Assembly (NCBI GenBank): GCA_903843305.1
Contig: CAIMPI010000020.1
Location: 44,595-108,594 of the forward strand
DNA: 64,000 nt
Direction: 5' to 3'
Source of the DNA: an uncultured Chlorobiaceae bacterium
GTDB lineage: Bacteria > Bacteroidota > Chlorobiia > Chlorobiales > Chlorobiaceae
The position numbers and the translations under genes were made by a program. The stretch's first letter is position 1; each line of letters starts with the position of its first letter. This document shows positions 34,044 through 43,637 of the stretch, in pieces. The notes below the pieces were generated by a model. The model was not told the origin of the DNA, ran no database searches, and was given only the letters and a program-made list of their open reading frames with translations.

Positions 34044-35915
34044 ATGAACGCTTCTTTTCTTAGGCGTATCGCAGCTTTTTTTTGCCTTGTTCTGTTACTC
34101 TGTTTCAGGGTGAGCACTCTTTTCGCCGCTGATTTTCTTGATCCTGATGAGGCGTTCAAGCTCAAGGCCGAACTGAACGGTGGTCGTACTGTAGTGCTGC
34201 ATTGGGAGATTGCCAAGCGATACAAATTATATCGTGATAAGGTTACGGTCAGTGTCGAGGGTGGCAAGGCCCAGTTACAAACTCCGGCATTACCAAAAGG
34301 GATTACGTTTACCGATCCGACAACCAGTGAAAAGCTTCAGATTTATCATGACAAGCTTGATGTAGAGGTTCCTCTTGTCAAGACTGATGGAGTGTTTACG
34401 CTGAACGTAGGGTATCAGGGTTGTTCTGAGGATGGTCTCTGTTATCCACCGATAACAAAGCTTTTCAGGGTTGATCCCAGTAAACCGGGTGTTCTCTTGA
34501 TTGCTGGTGACCAGGCAGTGGCTTTTACAGGCACGGGTGCTGTTGTAGCTGGAGCACCACCTTCTCCGACACCGACTACGGGCGTCTCATCAAAAGGGAG
34601 CGCTCCTGACAATGATCTCTCCCTGGCCACAGCCACCCTTGCGGGAGGAAGCTTATGGAAAATTTCTCTTGCATTCCTTGCTTTCGGGTTGCTTCTGTCG
34701 TTTACTCCCTGCGTTCTGCCGATGGTACCTATTCTCTCGTCAATCATTGTGGGCGAGGGAGATGTTACCCGCCGTCGAAGTTTCTTGATGGCTGTCGCAT
34801 ATTGTCTCGGGATGGCGCTGGTTTATACTTTGCTTGGTGTGGCTGCTGGGCTTGCTGGAGAAGGGCTTGCCGGAGCTTTGCAGAAGCCATGGGTTTTGAT
34901 AATGTTTGCTTTGCTTCTCGTACTTCTTTCTCTCTCAATGTTTGATGTTTATCAATTGCAGTTGCCAATCTCCCTGCAAAGCAAGCTTGGTAAAGCATCA
35001 GGTGGCTTAAAGCGTGGCCGTTTTGTCGGGGTGTTTTTCATGGGTTCTTTATCAGCGCTTATTGTTGGCCCTTGTGTTGCCGCACCCCTTGCAGGAACAC
35101 TGGTGTATATCAGCCAGACTCGCGACGTGCTTATCGGTGGTCTGGCACTCTTTTCGATGGCTACGGGGATGAGTGTTCCTCTTTTACTTGTCGGCTTGTC
35201 TGCAGGAAGTCTGTTGCCCAAGGCTGGTGCATGGATGATTGGGGTGAAATATGTGTTCGGGCTTTTGTTGATTGCCGTTGCGGCCTGGATGGTATCGCCA
35301 ATTTTGCCAGCTTCGGCTGTTATGCTTGTTTGGGGGTCCTATGCCATTCTTTGTTCGGTATTTATCGGTGTTTTTGATGCGTCACCAGGAAAACCCTCGA
35401 TAGCTCTCCGCTTCGGCAAAACCCTTGGTCTGGTACTCTTTGTTATAGGGGTTGTGGAACTTGTTGGAGCTGCTTCTGGTGGTATCAATGCTTTTCAGCC
35501 ACTTTCGCAGATTCATGGTGCCTCAACAGGTGATGCCGGAGAGAATGAAGGAGCACCAAACTTCACACGTATCCGGACTGCAGAGGAATTGGATCAAGCA
35601 TTGCGTTCAGCAAAAAAACCGATCATGCTTGATTTTTATGCTGACTGGTGCGTCGCTTGCAAAGAGATGGATCATTTTACTTTTCGTGATCAGAAGGTTG
35701 TTGAACAGTTTAAAAATATGACGCTGCTGCGAGTTGACGTGACCGCCAATAGTGATGATGATCGCGCGTTAATGAAGCGCTTTGGTCTGTTCGGACCTCC
35801 TGGAATCATTTTTTTTGATACCACAGGCAAAGAGATACCTGAAAGCAGAATTGTAGGTGTTCTTGATCCTCAGGCTTTTTTTAATCATGTCAGCAAGTAT
35901 GTAACGGGGATGTGA
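34044..35915 (+). CDS. dsbD: Thiol:disulfide interchange protein DsbD
   Basis: DsbD carries reducing power from cytoplasmic thioredoxin across the membrane to periplasmic partners. The protein has 623 residues and three parts. A signal peptide and N-terminal periplasmic domain carry GCSEDGLCYPP. The membrane domain of about eight helices has redox Cys in SFTPCVLPMVPIL and VGPCVAAPLAG. The C-terminal thioredoxin domain has DFYADWCVACKEMD. It can feed the TlpA-like protein encoded upstream, which keeps apocytochromes reduced. It ends in a strong terminator and closes the island. Confidence 0.95.
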   Translation: MNASFLRRIAAFFCLVLLLCFRVSTLFAADFLDPDEAFKLKAELNGGRTVVLHWEIAKRYKLYRDKVTVSVEGGKAQLQTPALPKGITFTDPTTSEKLQIYHDKLDVEVPLVKTDGVFTLNVGYQGCSEDGLCYPPITKLFRVDPSKPGVLLIAGDQAVAFTGTGAVVAGAPPSPTPTTGVSSKGSAPDNDLSLATATLAGGSLWKISLAFLAFGLLLSFTPCVLPMVPILSSIIVGEGDVTRRRSFLMAVAYCLGMALVYTLLGVAAGLAGEGLAGALQKPWVLIMFALLLVLLSLSMFDVYQLQLPISLQSKLGKASGGLKRGRFVGVFFMGSLSALIVGPCVAAPLAGTLVYISQTRDVLIGGLALFSMATGMSVPLLLVGLSAGSLLPKAGAWMIGVKYVFGLLLIAVAAWMVSPILPASAVMLVWGSYAILCSVFIGVFDASPGKPSIALRFGKTLGLVLFVIGVVELVGAASGGINAFQPLSQIHGASTGDAGENEGAPNFTRIRTAEELDQALRSAKKPIMLDFYADWCVACKEMDHFTFRDQKVVEQFKNMTLLRVDVTANSDDDRALMKRFGLFGPPGIIFFDTTGKEIPESRIVGVLDPQAFFNHVSKYVTGM

Positions 35916-35930
35916 TTGGCTTCGTAGGTT

Positions 35931-35962
35931 AAAAAAGCCTGCCGTATCAAGCAGGCTTTTTT
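35931..35962. terminator. Bidirectional terminator between dsbD and rlpA
   Basis: The stem AAAAAAGCCTGC pairs with GCAGGCTTTTTT with an 8-base loop, giving a T run in both directions between convergent genes. Confidence 0.93.
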
Positions 35963-35972
35963 GTTGTTCAGA

Positions 35973-36407
35973 TCAAATTACCCTGCGATTAATGTCGAGT
36001 GCTTCGAGTTTTACCTGAACGGTTCCAGATTTGATGATCCCGATTTCTTTGGCTGCACTGATTGATAAATCGATGATCCTTCCCTTGATAAACGGCCCCC
36101 TGTCGTTGATGCGTACTACGACGTCTTTTCCGTTTCGTAGATTGGTTACTTTCACCCATGTGCCGAATGGCAGAGAAGGGTGGGCCGCAGTCAATTTATC
36201 CATATTGAAGGTTTCTCCGTTCGCGGTCTTGCAGCCGTGAAACTGATCGGAGTAAAAAGAGGCATTGCCTTCGGTAATGGCAGCAGAACTATTGCTTGCC
36301 CGTTTGGCAGCCCCGGCGGAATTACTGGTACTGATCTGTGTTGCCAGAGCAACTGCTATCAGTATTGAGAAAAACGATAAGTTGAAAAAGTGTTTTCCAT
36401 GGGTCAT
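35973..36407 (-). CDS. rlpA: RlpA-like double-psi beta-barrel protein
   Basis: A 144-residue exported protein with an N-terminal hydrophobic segment ([16 protein letters not shown]) and a DPBB domain: [44 protein letters not shown]. RlpA proteins are septal lytic transglycosylases acting on peptide-free glycan, and the conserved Asp in NDRGP is kept. It lacks the SPOR domain of longer RlpA versions. A flagella-free cell-division or separation role is likely, but this is inferred from the family. It is transcribed alone. Confidence 0.85.
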   Translation of the reverse strand: MTHGKHFFNLSFFSILIAVALATQISTSNSAGAAKRASNSSAAITEGNASFYSDQFHGCKTANGETFNMDKLTAAHPSLPFGTWVKVTNLRNGKDVVVRINDRGPFIKGRIIDLSISAAKEIGIIKSGTVQVKLEALDINRRVI

Positions 36408-36780
36408 ATTCTCAGGGTTTAAGCCCGCTATTCCTTTTACACACTACTTTTGAAAAGGATAGGTAAAAATGAATAAAAATCAATTTGCCATTCATGATCG
36501 TCTTGAAAGTTAATATAAGGAAAATATTTTAATCAGGCAATATTGGCAGGTTTTCTTGCGTTTCGGAAGGATGCGTGTAATATAAGAGCAATATTAACAG
36601 AATAAAAAGCGAACCAATCGGTATTTCAGGCTCTCTTTATTCTGCGCATCAATACTGGATGAAGAGGTTTTGATTCTTTGATATGAATAATATTCAGTTT
36701 GTTAGCCTGAATTACCTGTTCCCCGTATCAGTACTCTGGCACTTGGAATATCTCTCCTTGTGTTTCTCCCTTGGCAATTC
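36408..36780. other. Intergenic region upstream of rlpA and downstream of the NRAMP-like gene
   Basis: About 370 AT-rich bases. It must hold the rlpA promoter on the minus strand. No gene, repeat or clear hairpin was seen. Confidence 0.4.
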
Positions 36781-38058
36781 CTACTTGGGGATGAGCATAC
36801 CTATAGCAGCAAATCCCATAACCGCAACCGCTACCCAGCCAAGAATAATTATCGGCCGACTTGCAGTAAATTTCCCCATGACAGATTTTTTGGAAACCAG
36901 TAAGATAACCACAACCATAAGGGGTACCGCGATGATCCCATTGATAACAGCACTCCAGAATAATGCCTTCATTGGACTAATCGGTGTATACTGGATAGCC
37001 AGCCCAAGAAAAACACTGACAGCAATAATACTGTAAAACCCTTGAGCATCAGCAACCTTGCGTTCCAGTCCTGTATTCCAGTTCAGAACCTCGGAAAGTG
37101 CATAGGCGCCAGCACCTGCAAGAACAGGAACACCGATAAACCCAACCCCAAGAATACCCATAGCAAAAAGTAAGAAAGCAAAGTCCCCTGCAAGAGGTCT
37201 TAGAGCACTCGCAGCCTGTGCAGCAGTATTGATATCTGTAATTCCAGATACATTAAGTGTCACGGCAGTAGCCAGAATAATGAAATAGGCAGTGATATTC
37301 GAATAGAACATACCACTCCAGGTATCCCAACGTATACGGCGAAGTTCTTTCCCCGCAACACGTTTATTATTCAAAAGTGGCAGGGCTTCTTTTTTTATAT
37401 GCATATCCTCAACTTCTTCGGAGGCTTGCCAGAAAAAAAGATATGGACTTATTGTAGTTCCAAAAACACCGACGATGACTGCTGCTGAATCAGCATTAAA
37501 AATAAACGTTGGTTGAAGAGTCTGTTTCATAACTTCTCCCCAGGGCACATGAACAGTAAATAGCACCGCTGCATAGGCGAGCAAGGAAATGGTAAGCCAC
37601 TTCAAGAAATTGACGTAGCGATGATACGGGATGAACACTTGCAGGAGAACTGTTCCGAAGACAAAAAAAGCTGTCATCCAATGACGATTGACACCCGTAA
37701 TAAGCTCTGCAACTTCTCCCATAGCAGCAACATCAGCAGCTATGTTCAGGGTATTGGCAATCAGCAACAGCGCCACCACACTATAGAGAACAATAGGCGG
37801 AAACGTAATTTTGATATTCGCAGCGAGTCCTTTACCTGTAACTCTACCGATACGGGCACACATGGATTGAATTGCAGCCATCAACGGGAATGCCAGAGGC
37901 ATCGTCCAGAGCATATTCAGACCGAATTGAGCGCCAGCCTGAGAATAGGTTGCTATCCCGCTTGGATCATCGTCAGCTACTCCCGTTATAAGTCCAGGCC
38001 CAACCCGGGCCAGCGGGTGCTCTTTCAAACGACTCCAAAAAAATTGAAAAAGATTCAT
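36781..38058 (-). CDS. NRAMP-related metal transporter-like membrane protein
   Basis: A membrane protein of about 425 residues with roughly eleven helices. The first helix reads GPGLITGVADDDPSGIATYSQAG. Canonical NRAMP Mn/Fe transporters have D-P-G-N here, but this protein has D-P-S-G. The helix-6 region reads GTTISPYLFFWQASEEVED where the canonical motif is M-P-H. The metal site therefore differs, so the substrate may not be Mn2+ or Fe2+. The start is placed at ATG 38058; a TTG 30 bases upstream is the alternative. It stands alone and diverges from kup. Confidence 0.82.
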   Translation of the reverse strand: MNLFQFFWSRLKEHPLARVGPGLITGVADDDPSGIATYSQAGAQFGLNMLWTMPLAFPLMAAIQSMCARIGRVTGKGLAANIKITFPPIVLYSVVALLLIANTLNIAADVAAMGEVAELITGVNRHWMTAFFVFGTVLLQVFIPYHRYVNFLKWLTISLLAYAAVLFTVHVPWGEVMKQTLQPTFIFNADSAAVIVGVFGTTISPYLFFWQASEEVEDMHIKKEALPLLNNKRVAGKELRRIRWDTWSGMFYSNITAYFIILATAVTLNVSGITDINTAAQAASALRPLAGDFAFLLFAMGILGVGFIGVPVLAGAGAYALSEVLNWNTGLERKVADAQGFYSIIAVSVFLGLAIQYTPISPMKALFWSAVINGIIAVPLMVVVILLVSKKSVMGKFTASRPIIILGWVAVAVMGFAAIGMLIPK

Positions 38059-38531
38059 ATGCAGAAAAATTATTTCATTTAGTGACAAAAAGCCAAGAAT
38101 AACAGCAGGCCAATTTCGAGCATTAAACCCATATCAAAGGAGCAGTTACACGCAGAATAAAAAACTGATTTCAATGAGTATGGAGGATTGTTTTATTTAG
38201 GAGGATTTTCTGCTCCAGACAGTTACACTGTTCAATTCACTCGTTTCATGTCATGCGATATTTCTTTATATATTCACCCGTCAGGCCGGAAAGAAACATC
38301 GTATTGGGTACTACTTGCTTAAGAGCTTATTCCAGACGTTCAAAATATCACCTACTTTAAAAAACAGAGTTCTTGGACAGAAAGTTCAGGTTAAGCGGTT
38401 CAGCGATCCCCTGCAAGCCCAGGTATGCTCTATTTATTTGATTTAGAACTTATTGTCTATATTGTCCGGTTAATTGTTTTGTCGCCAAGAACAACCCATA
38501 TCGCTACTATTTTTATTTTCTTACATTTGTT
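38059..38531. other. Divergent intergenic region between the NRAMP-like gene and kup
   Basis: About 470 bases holding both promoters. I see no gene, and no riboswitch that I can recognise. Short minus-strand stretches read protein-like in two frames (38300-38420), but they are broken by stops. Confidence 0.4.
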
Positions 38532-40445
38532 ATGTCAAAAATATCGGAAGAACCCGATGTAAACAGCCATGCAGGTCAATCTGGTATGAAGCGGCTTGCA
38601 GGGCTCTCTCTTGCCGCACTCGGTGTTGTTTTCGGTGATATCGGCACCAGTCCTCTTTATGCAGTCAGGGAGTGTTTTCATGGGGAGTATGGTATTTCTA
38701 TAACACAAGCCAATGTTCTCGGTGTTCTTTCCCTTCTTGTTTGGGCCCTTCTTTTGATTGTCAGCCTTAAATACCTCACCTTTATCATGAAAGCCGATAA
38801 CGATGGCGAGGGTGGTATTCTGGCTCTTACTGCGCTGATCATTACGCAAAGCAAGAAAAATGGGTATGAACGATGGCTTTTGGTTGTAATTGGATTGTTT
38901 GGAGCCGCATTGCTTTATGGAGATGGTATGATTACTCCTGCAATATCAGTGCTCAGTGCGATTGAAGGGGTTCAGATTATCGCGCCAGCATTCAAGGATC
39001 TTATAATACCGGCAACAGTTATTGTACTCATTTGTCTTTTTCTGTTTCAGCATAATGGGACAGCAAGGGTTGGCGCCCTTTTCGGTCCGATTATTTTTGT
39101 GTGGTTTGTCGTTATCGGTCTCCTTGGTCTGGCTGAAATTATCCGTTATCCGCAGATTTTGCTGGCGTTCCTGCCATGGTACGGCATTTCCTTTCTTTTG
39201 AATAATCATCTTCAGGGATTTATGGTTTTGGGAGCGGTTTTCCTTTCAGTTACGGGTGCTGAAGCGCTTTATGCTGATATGGGACATTTCGGAAAACATC
39301 CTATTCGCCTGACTTGGGTATTGCTTGTGCTTCCTGCATTGCTTTTGAACTATTTCGGGCAGGGCTCACTGCTTCTTGCCTTTCCCCAGGAATCTTATCA
39401 TCCGTTTTACGGACTGGTGCCCTCGTGGGCAATGATACCCATGGTGCTGCTTTCAACCTCCGCTACCATTATCGCCTCGCAGGCGCTTATTACCGGTGTT
39501 TTTTCGCTGACACAGCAGGCAATCCAGCTTGGATATCTTCCGCGCTTGACAGTGACGCATACTTCAGCCGGTCATATCGGACAGATTTATGTCCCGGCGG
39601 CAAACTGGACATTAATGATTGCAACCATTGGTCTGGTAGTTGGTTTCGGTTCCTCAAGCAAGCTTGCCGCGGCTTACGGCGTTGCGGTCACAGCAACCAT
39701 GCTTATTTCTACTATTCTCTTTTATTATGTAGCACGTGATCTCTGGAACTGGAACAGGATCGCTCTCAATGTTTTGATCAGCTTTTTTGGAGTTATTGAT
39801 TTTGCCTTTTTTGGCGCAAGCATGAGCAAGCTTTTTCATGGTGCATGGTTTCCTTTGGTGATCGGTCTGGGAGTGTTTACTCTTATGCTTACCTGGAAGC
39901 AGGGACGCAGTCTCCTTTTACAGAAGCTCAAGGATCATACTCTGACGATTGAAGAGTTTATACAGAGTATCTCGTTGCAGCAGCCTCATCGAGTAAATGG
40001 CCAGGCGGTTTATCTTACAGCCAATCCAGATTTGGTACCTATTGCAATGCTTCATAATCTCCGTCACAACAAGGTTATGCATTCGGAAGTAGCACTGTTT
40101 CATTTCAGTACGGAACGGGTGCCGAGGGTGCCAAATAGTCGTAAGGTCGAGGTGACCAGACTGGGCGAGGGTTTTTTCAAGGTTGTTGCGCGGTACGGAT
40201 TTCTGGAACATCCAAATATTCGTCAGGTCATTGCCCTCGCCAATTATCAAGGGTTGCAATTTAGGCCAGAGGCTATCAGCTTTTTCCTGAGTCGGGAAAA
40301 AATTGTCACCGGGCTTAAGTCGAAAATGATTTTATGGCGCAAAAAACTTTTTGCTTTGATGGCTCTCAATGCTCTTAGCGCAGCGGCATACTACGATCTT
40401 CCCTCTGGTCAAGTAATTGAGGTAGGTGTTCTGGTACAAATTTAA
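38532..40445 (+). CDS. kup: Potassium uptake protein Kup
   Basis: A proton-coupled K+ transporter, 637 residues. The signature LAALGVVFGDIGTSPLYAVRECF is at the N-terminus, and helix 2-3 motifs follow (LKYLTFIMKADNDGEGGILALTALI, LLYGDGMITPAISVLSAIEG). About twelve helices are followed by a C-terminal cytoplasmic domain. It is complete. terC follows after three bases, so the two are probably one operon. Confidence 0.95.
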   Translation: MSKISEEPDVNSHAGQSGMKRLAGLSLAALGVVFGDIGTSPLYAVRECFHGEYGISITQANVLGVLSLLVWALLLIVSLKYLTFIMKADNDGEGGILALTALIITQSKKNGYERWLLVVIGLFGAALLYGDGMITPAISVLSAIEGVQIIAPAFKDLIIPATVIVLICLFLFQHNGTARVGALFGPIIFVWFVVIGLLGLAEIIRYPQILLAFLPWYGISFLLNNHLQGFMVLGAVFLSVTGAEALYADMGHFGKHPIRLTWVLLVLPALLLNYFGQGSLLLAFPQESYHPFYGLVPSWAMIPMVLLSTSATIIASQALITGVFSLTQQAIQLGYLPRLTVTHTSAGHIGQIYVPAANWTLMIATIGLVVGFGSSSKLAAAYGVAVTATMLISTILFYYVARDLWNWNRIALNVLISFFGVIDFAFFGASMSKLFHGAWFPLVIGLGVFTLMLTWKQGRSLLLQKLKDHTLTIEEFIQSISLQQPHRVNGQAVYLTANPDLVPIAMLHNLRHNKVMHSEVALFHFSTERVPRVPNSRKVEVTRLGEGFFKVVARYGFLEHPNIRQVIALANYQGLQFRPEAISFFLSREKIVTGLKSKMILWRKKLFALMALNALSAAAYYDLPSGQVIEVGVLVQI

Positions 40446-40448
40446 AAC

Positions 40449-41216
40449 ATGGTTGATCTTTTACAGCAAATCGCTGACAATCCACTGGCGTCGTTGCTTG
40501 TTATTGGTAACTTGATCGTTATAGAAAGCCTTCTTTCTGTCGATAATGCAGCAGTGCTTGCTACCATGGTGATGGATTTGCCTGTTAAGCAACGAGCTGC
40601 TGCGTTGAAATACGGTATTATTGGTGCCTATCTATTCCGTGGGCTCTGTCTTTTTTTTGCCTCTTTTTTATTCCAGATCTGGTGGCTTAAACCAATTGGA
40701 GGCCTGTACCTGCTTTATCTTGTATGGGGATGGATTAAGGGAGAAAAGACACGCAAGAAAAATGATGATTATTTCGACAAGCAGAGTAACACTATTTACA
40801 GATTAACTTCAGGTTCACTGGGTGTATTCTGGTCGACAGTACTTCTCATTGAGATAATGGATCTGGCATTTTCGATAGACAACATTTTCGCGGCTGTAGC
40901 ATTTACTAATAACTTGCTCCTGGTTTGTATCGGGGTATTTATTGGTATTCTTGCCATGCGTTTTGTTGCCCAGGGGTTTGTGGGTTTGATGCAGAAATAT
41001 CCGTTTCTTGAAAGTTGTGCGTTTCTGGTTATCGGGTTACTTGGCTGCAAACTATCCCTCTCGGCAATAGAGCATTTTTATCCAAAAACGGCGTTCCTTC
41101 AGTTTCTGGAGGGGCATGAGGCGGATATCATTACCTCTGGTGTTACTGTTGCCATCTTTCTTCTTCCTGTGCTTACCTGCAAACTATTTAATATTCCCCC
41201 AAAAAAACACAAATAA
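40449..41216 (+). CDS. TerC family integral membrane protein
   Basis: A 255-residue membrane protein with about seven helices and the two TerC acidic motifs: IESLLSVDNAAVLATMV and MDLAFSIDNIFAAVAF. TerC proteins have been linked to tellurite resistance and, in several bacteria, to Mn2+ export or metalation of exported proteins. The three-base gap after kup indicates co-expression, but a functional link with K+ uptake is not established. Confidence 0.9.
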   Translation: MVDLLQQIADNPLASLLVIGNLIVIESLLSVDNAAVLATMVMDLPVKQRAAALKYGIIGAYLFRGLCLFFASFLFQIWWLKPIGGLYLLYLVWGWIKGEKTRKKNDDYFDKQSNTIYRLTSGSLGVFWSTVLLIEIMDLAFSIDNIFAAVAFTNNLLLVCIGVFIGILAMRFVAQGFVGLMQKYPFLESCAFLVIGLLGCKLSLSAIEHFYPKTAFLQFLEGHEADIITSGVTVAIFLLPVLTCKLFNIPPKKHK

Positions 41217-41352
41217 TGCGGTAAGAAAAATCCTTTATCACAAGTTTATGTGCGATAAAATCAGTTTGTTTTTCCTGTTTTTATTTGTATAACAATTAGA
41301 TGGCATATCTATAATCAAGAGGTCCGATCATATCAGCGGAAAGGAGGGCGAC

Positions 41353-41634
41353 ATGAAATTCAGTGTTGGCGATAACATTATTTACCATAAGCCTAAGCGC
41401 TCATTTTGCCCAGGTCCGAGGGCAAGACAGGTTTATCCTCTTGAACATGGAGAAGACTATCACTATGTTGTGGACAAGTTCTGGAAAGTTCACAAGGTTA
41501 ATGATGATGGAACTCTTGACGTGGTTACCAGAACTGGCAAAAAAAACAAGCTTCAGGCGAGTGATCCAAATATCAGCAAAGTTCATCTGCTCCAGTATTT
41601 TTTTTACCGCAAGCGTTTTCCCGATCTGAACTAA
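41353..41634 (+). CDS. Small conserved-looking protein of unknown function
   Basis: A 93-residue soluble protein that starts MKFSVGDNIIYHKPKRSFCPGPRA. It has a very strong ribosome-binding site (GGAGGG, six bases from the ATG). The composition is basic and aromatic (YPLEHGEDYHYVVDKFWKVHKV, HLLQYFFYRKRF), and the opening FSVGDNIIYHK and VDKFWKVHKVNDDGTLDVVTRTGK look like a small SH3-like barrel. I recognise no named family. It may bind nucleic acid or ribosome, which is inference from shape and charge only. Its end overlaps the convergent pentapeptide-repeat gene by four bases. Confidence 0.75.
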   Translation: MKFSVGDNIIYHKPKRSFCPGPRARQVYPLEHGEDYHYVVDKFWKVHKVNDDGTLDVVTRTGKKNKLQASDPNISKVHLLQYFFYRKRFPDLN

Positions 41635-42710
41635 GGCTTCACAAATATCGCTTGTTTCATTATTGCCCAGTTTGCTGTTGCATGTTCTCCTGATGGTAAA
41701 ATGGTGAGCGGTGAGATGGTTGCATTGTTGAGGTTCGCATCCATGATGTTAGCTCCTTTTAAGTTTGCACCTTCAAGATTTGCGCCTTCAAGATTGGCAT
41801 TAAACAGAGAGGCTCCCTCAAGATTTGCGCCGCTCAGGTTTACCCCGGTGAGTACGGCTGCGTAAAGCATTGCTTTTGAGAGGTTGGTGTTGCTCAGATC
41901 GGCGTCTTTGAGAAATGCCCGGTCAAGGTTGGCACACTGCAGATTGGCGCCATGCATTTTTGCCGACCGGAGCTCTGCTTTTTGGAAATTGGCGTTGGCA
42001 AAATTGGCTCCTGCCATGTCAGCATGATCAAGAGAAGCATTTTCAAAATTTAAATCGGAAAATGCAGCCTGCGACGTCCTGGTGCCGGTTTCTGTTGTTG
42101 CTGTGATGCGGGGTTCAGCAGGAAACGGTTTATAAAAGGGTGCTGAAAGCTCAGTGAATGGAGATGTATCGTGGACGAACATACGTTCCGGTTCACTGAC
42201 AAATTGTGCATTGTGCAGTGTACTCCAGCGCGAACCAGCTCTTTCACCTGAAGGAAGTATGGTATTGTTTGACAAGGTGGCGCCAGAGAGATTGGCTTGT
42301 TCGATGCCTGTCGTTCCTTTAAGGTTAGTGCCCTTCAAGTTTGCACCTTCAAGATTGGCTTCGAAAAGATTCGTATTAACCATGTTGGCGCCGCTCAAAT
42401 CTGCTTTTTCCAGCATACTCCATCTGAGGTTGGCACCCTCAATGTTTGCATTTTTGAGGTTGGCGCCTTTCATGAATGCTCCCTTGAGATTAGCCTTTAC
42501 AAGGCAGGCTTCGGAAAGGTCGGCATTTTCAAGTGGGGCCCTGGAGAGATCAATGATATGTCCCGGAGTTGCAAGACGCTTCGTATTCCAGCCGCTAATA
42601 TTTTTTTTAAGCAAGTTCAGAGTTTCCTGATCGTATGCTGATGCGGTCTGGTACATTGCAAGCATCATCCCAACAGTGAGTATTTTGACTGTAAACCGCT
42701 TCTTTTTCAT
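41631..42710 (-). CDS. Exported pentapeptide-repeat protein with two repeat blocks
   Basis: A 359-residue protein with an N-terminal signal peptide (VKILTVGMMLAMYQTASA). Two blocks of A(N/D)Lxx repeats form right-handed beta-helices: about residues 58-140 and 220-325. Each block ends with the same cap: NNTILPSGERAGSRWSTLHN and SPLTILPSGEHATANWAIMK, both followed by A(Q/I)FV. The protein therefore arose by duplication of a helix-plus-cap unit. The function is unknown; some family members mimic DNA, but this one is exported, which argues against that. Confidence 0.88.
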   Translation of the reverse strand: MKKKRFTVKILTVGMMLAMYQTASAYDQETLNLLKKNISGWNTKRLATPGHIIDLSRAPLENADLSEACLVKANLKGAFMKGANLKNANIEGANLRWSMLEKADLSGANMVNTNLFEANLEGANLKGTNLKGTTGIEQANLSGATLSNNTILPSGERAGSRWSTLHNAQFVSEPERMFVHDTSPFTELSAPFYKPFPAEPRITATTETGTRTSQAAFSDLNFENASLDHADMAGANFANANFQKAELRSAKMHGANLQCANLDRAFLKDADLSNTNLSKAMLYAAVLTGVNLSGANLEGASLFNANLEGANLEGANLKGANIMDANLNNATISPLTILPSGEHATANWAIMKQAIFVKP

Positions 42711-42898
42711 AAGTGCGTAATTTGATTATATCAGAAGTATAAGCGCTGTTCCGCCATGGCAACGGGTGAATGACTGTTATTCAATAGTAAAGTAGGCATT
42801 TTACTACCGTTATAATAGAAACTATATTGCGCTCATCGGTGTTCTATGGTAATGTGTTATAAAATAATAATTGATCTTCGAATCAGTATAAATGATGA

Positions 42899-43597
42899 AT
42901 GATGAATAATGTGTACCAAGGCAAAGTTCTTGTGGCAGGGGCGACGGGCAAGACCGGGCAATGGGTTGTAAAGCGGCTTCTGCATTACCGAATATCTGTC
43001 AGAGTGTTTTCGAGGGATAAAGATAAGGCTTTGGCGATGTTTGGTGATAGTGTTGAAATTGTGACTGGCAAGATTCAGAATGCTGTCGATATTGGACAAG
43101 CAGTTAAGGGATGTGATGCGGTTATTTCAACGCTTGGTTCAAGCTCTTATTCTGGAGAATCATCACCTGCAGATGTTGATCGGGATGGAGTGAAGAGACT
43201 GGCTGATGAGGCAGCAAAAGCGGGAGTAAAACATTTTGCTCTAATCAGCTCTCTGGCTGTTACCAAGTGGTATCATCCGCTTAATCTTTTTGCCGGTGTG
43301 TTGCTGAAAAAATGGGAAGCTGAAGAGCATGTGAGGAAGGTGTTTGGACAGGAGGGGCGGTCATATACTATTGTACGGCCTGGTGGTTTGAAAGATGGCG
43401 AGCCTTTGCTCCATAAACTTCACGTTGATACTGGTGACCGGTTGTGGAACGGCTTTATCAACCGTGCGGATGTGGCAGAGCTCCTTGTTCTCTCGTTGTT
43501 GCTTGAGAAGGCCAAAAATAAAACTTTTGAAGTGGTTAATGACATTCAAGAGCCTCAGACAAACCTTGAGCAATACTATGATGTACTTCCTGAATAA
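42899..43597 (+). CDS. Atypical NAD(P)-binding SDR (NmrA-like)
   Basis: A 232-residue Rossmann protein. The nucleotide-binding motif is VLVAGATGKTGQWVVKRLL. ISTLGSSSYSG, VKHFALISSLAVTKWYHPLN and YTIVRPGGLKDGEP follow the atypical SDR pattern. In phototrophs such proteins are often linked to pigment or complex assembly, but the substrate is not readable here. It stands alone between a divergent pentapeptide-repeat gene and a convergent symporter gene. Confidence 0.85.
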   Translation: MMNNVYQGKVLVAGATGKTGQWVVKRLLHYRISVRVFSRDKDKALAMFGDSVEIVTGKIQNAVDIGQAVKGCDAVISTLGSSSYSGESSPADVDRDGVKRLADEAAKAGVKHFALISSLAVTKWYHPLNLFAGVLLKKWEAEEHVRKVFGQEGRSYTIVRPGGLKDGEPLLHKLHVDTGDRLWNGFINRADVAELLVLSLLLEKAKNKTFEVVNDIQEPQTNLEQYYDVLPE

Positions 43598-43637
43598 ATG
43601 ATTAGGTATTCGGTGTCAAGATTTCCTATGAAAGTTA

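Noticed and set aside
38300..38420. Protein-like minus-strand fragments such as GLQGIAEPLNLNFLSKN
   Set aside because: Stops break every frame within about 20-25 codons, and no family could be named.
38059..38531. Potassium-linked riboswitch upstream of kup
   Set aside because: I could not recognise the conserved core of a c-di-AMP riboswitch in this stretch.
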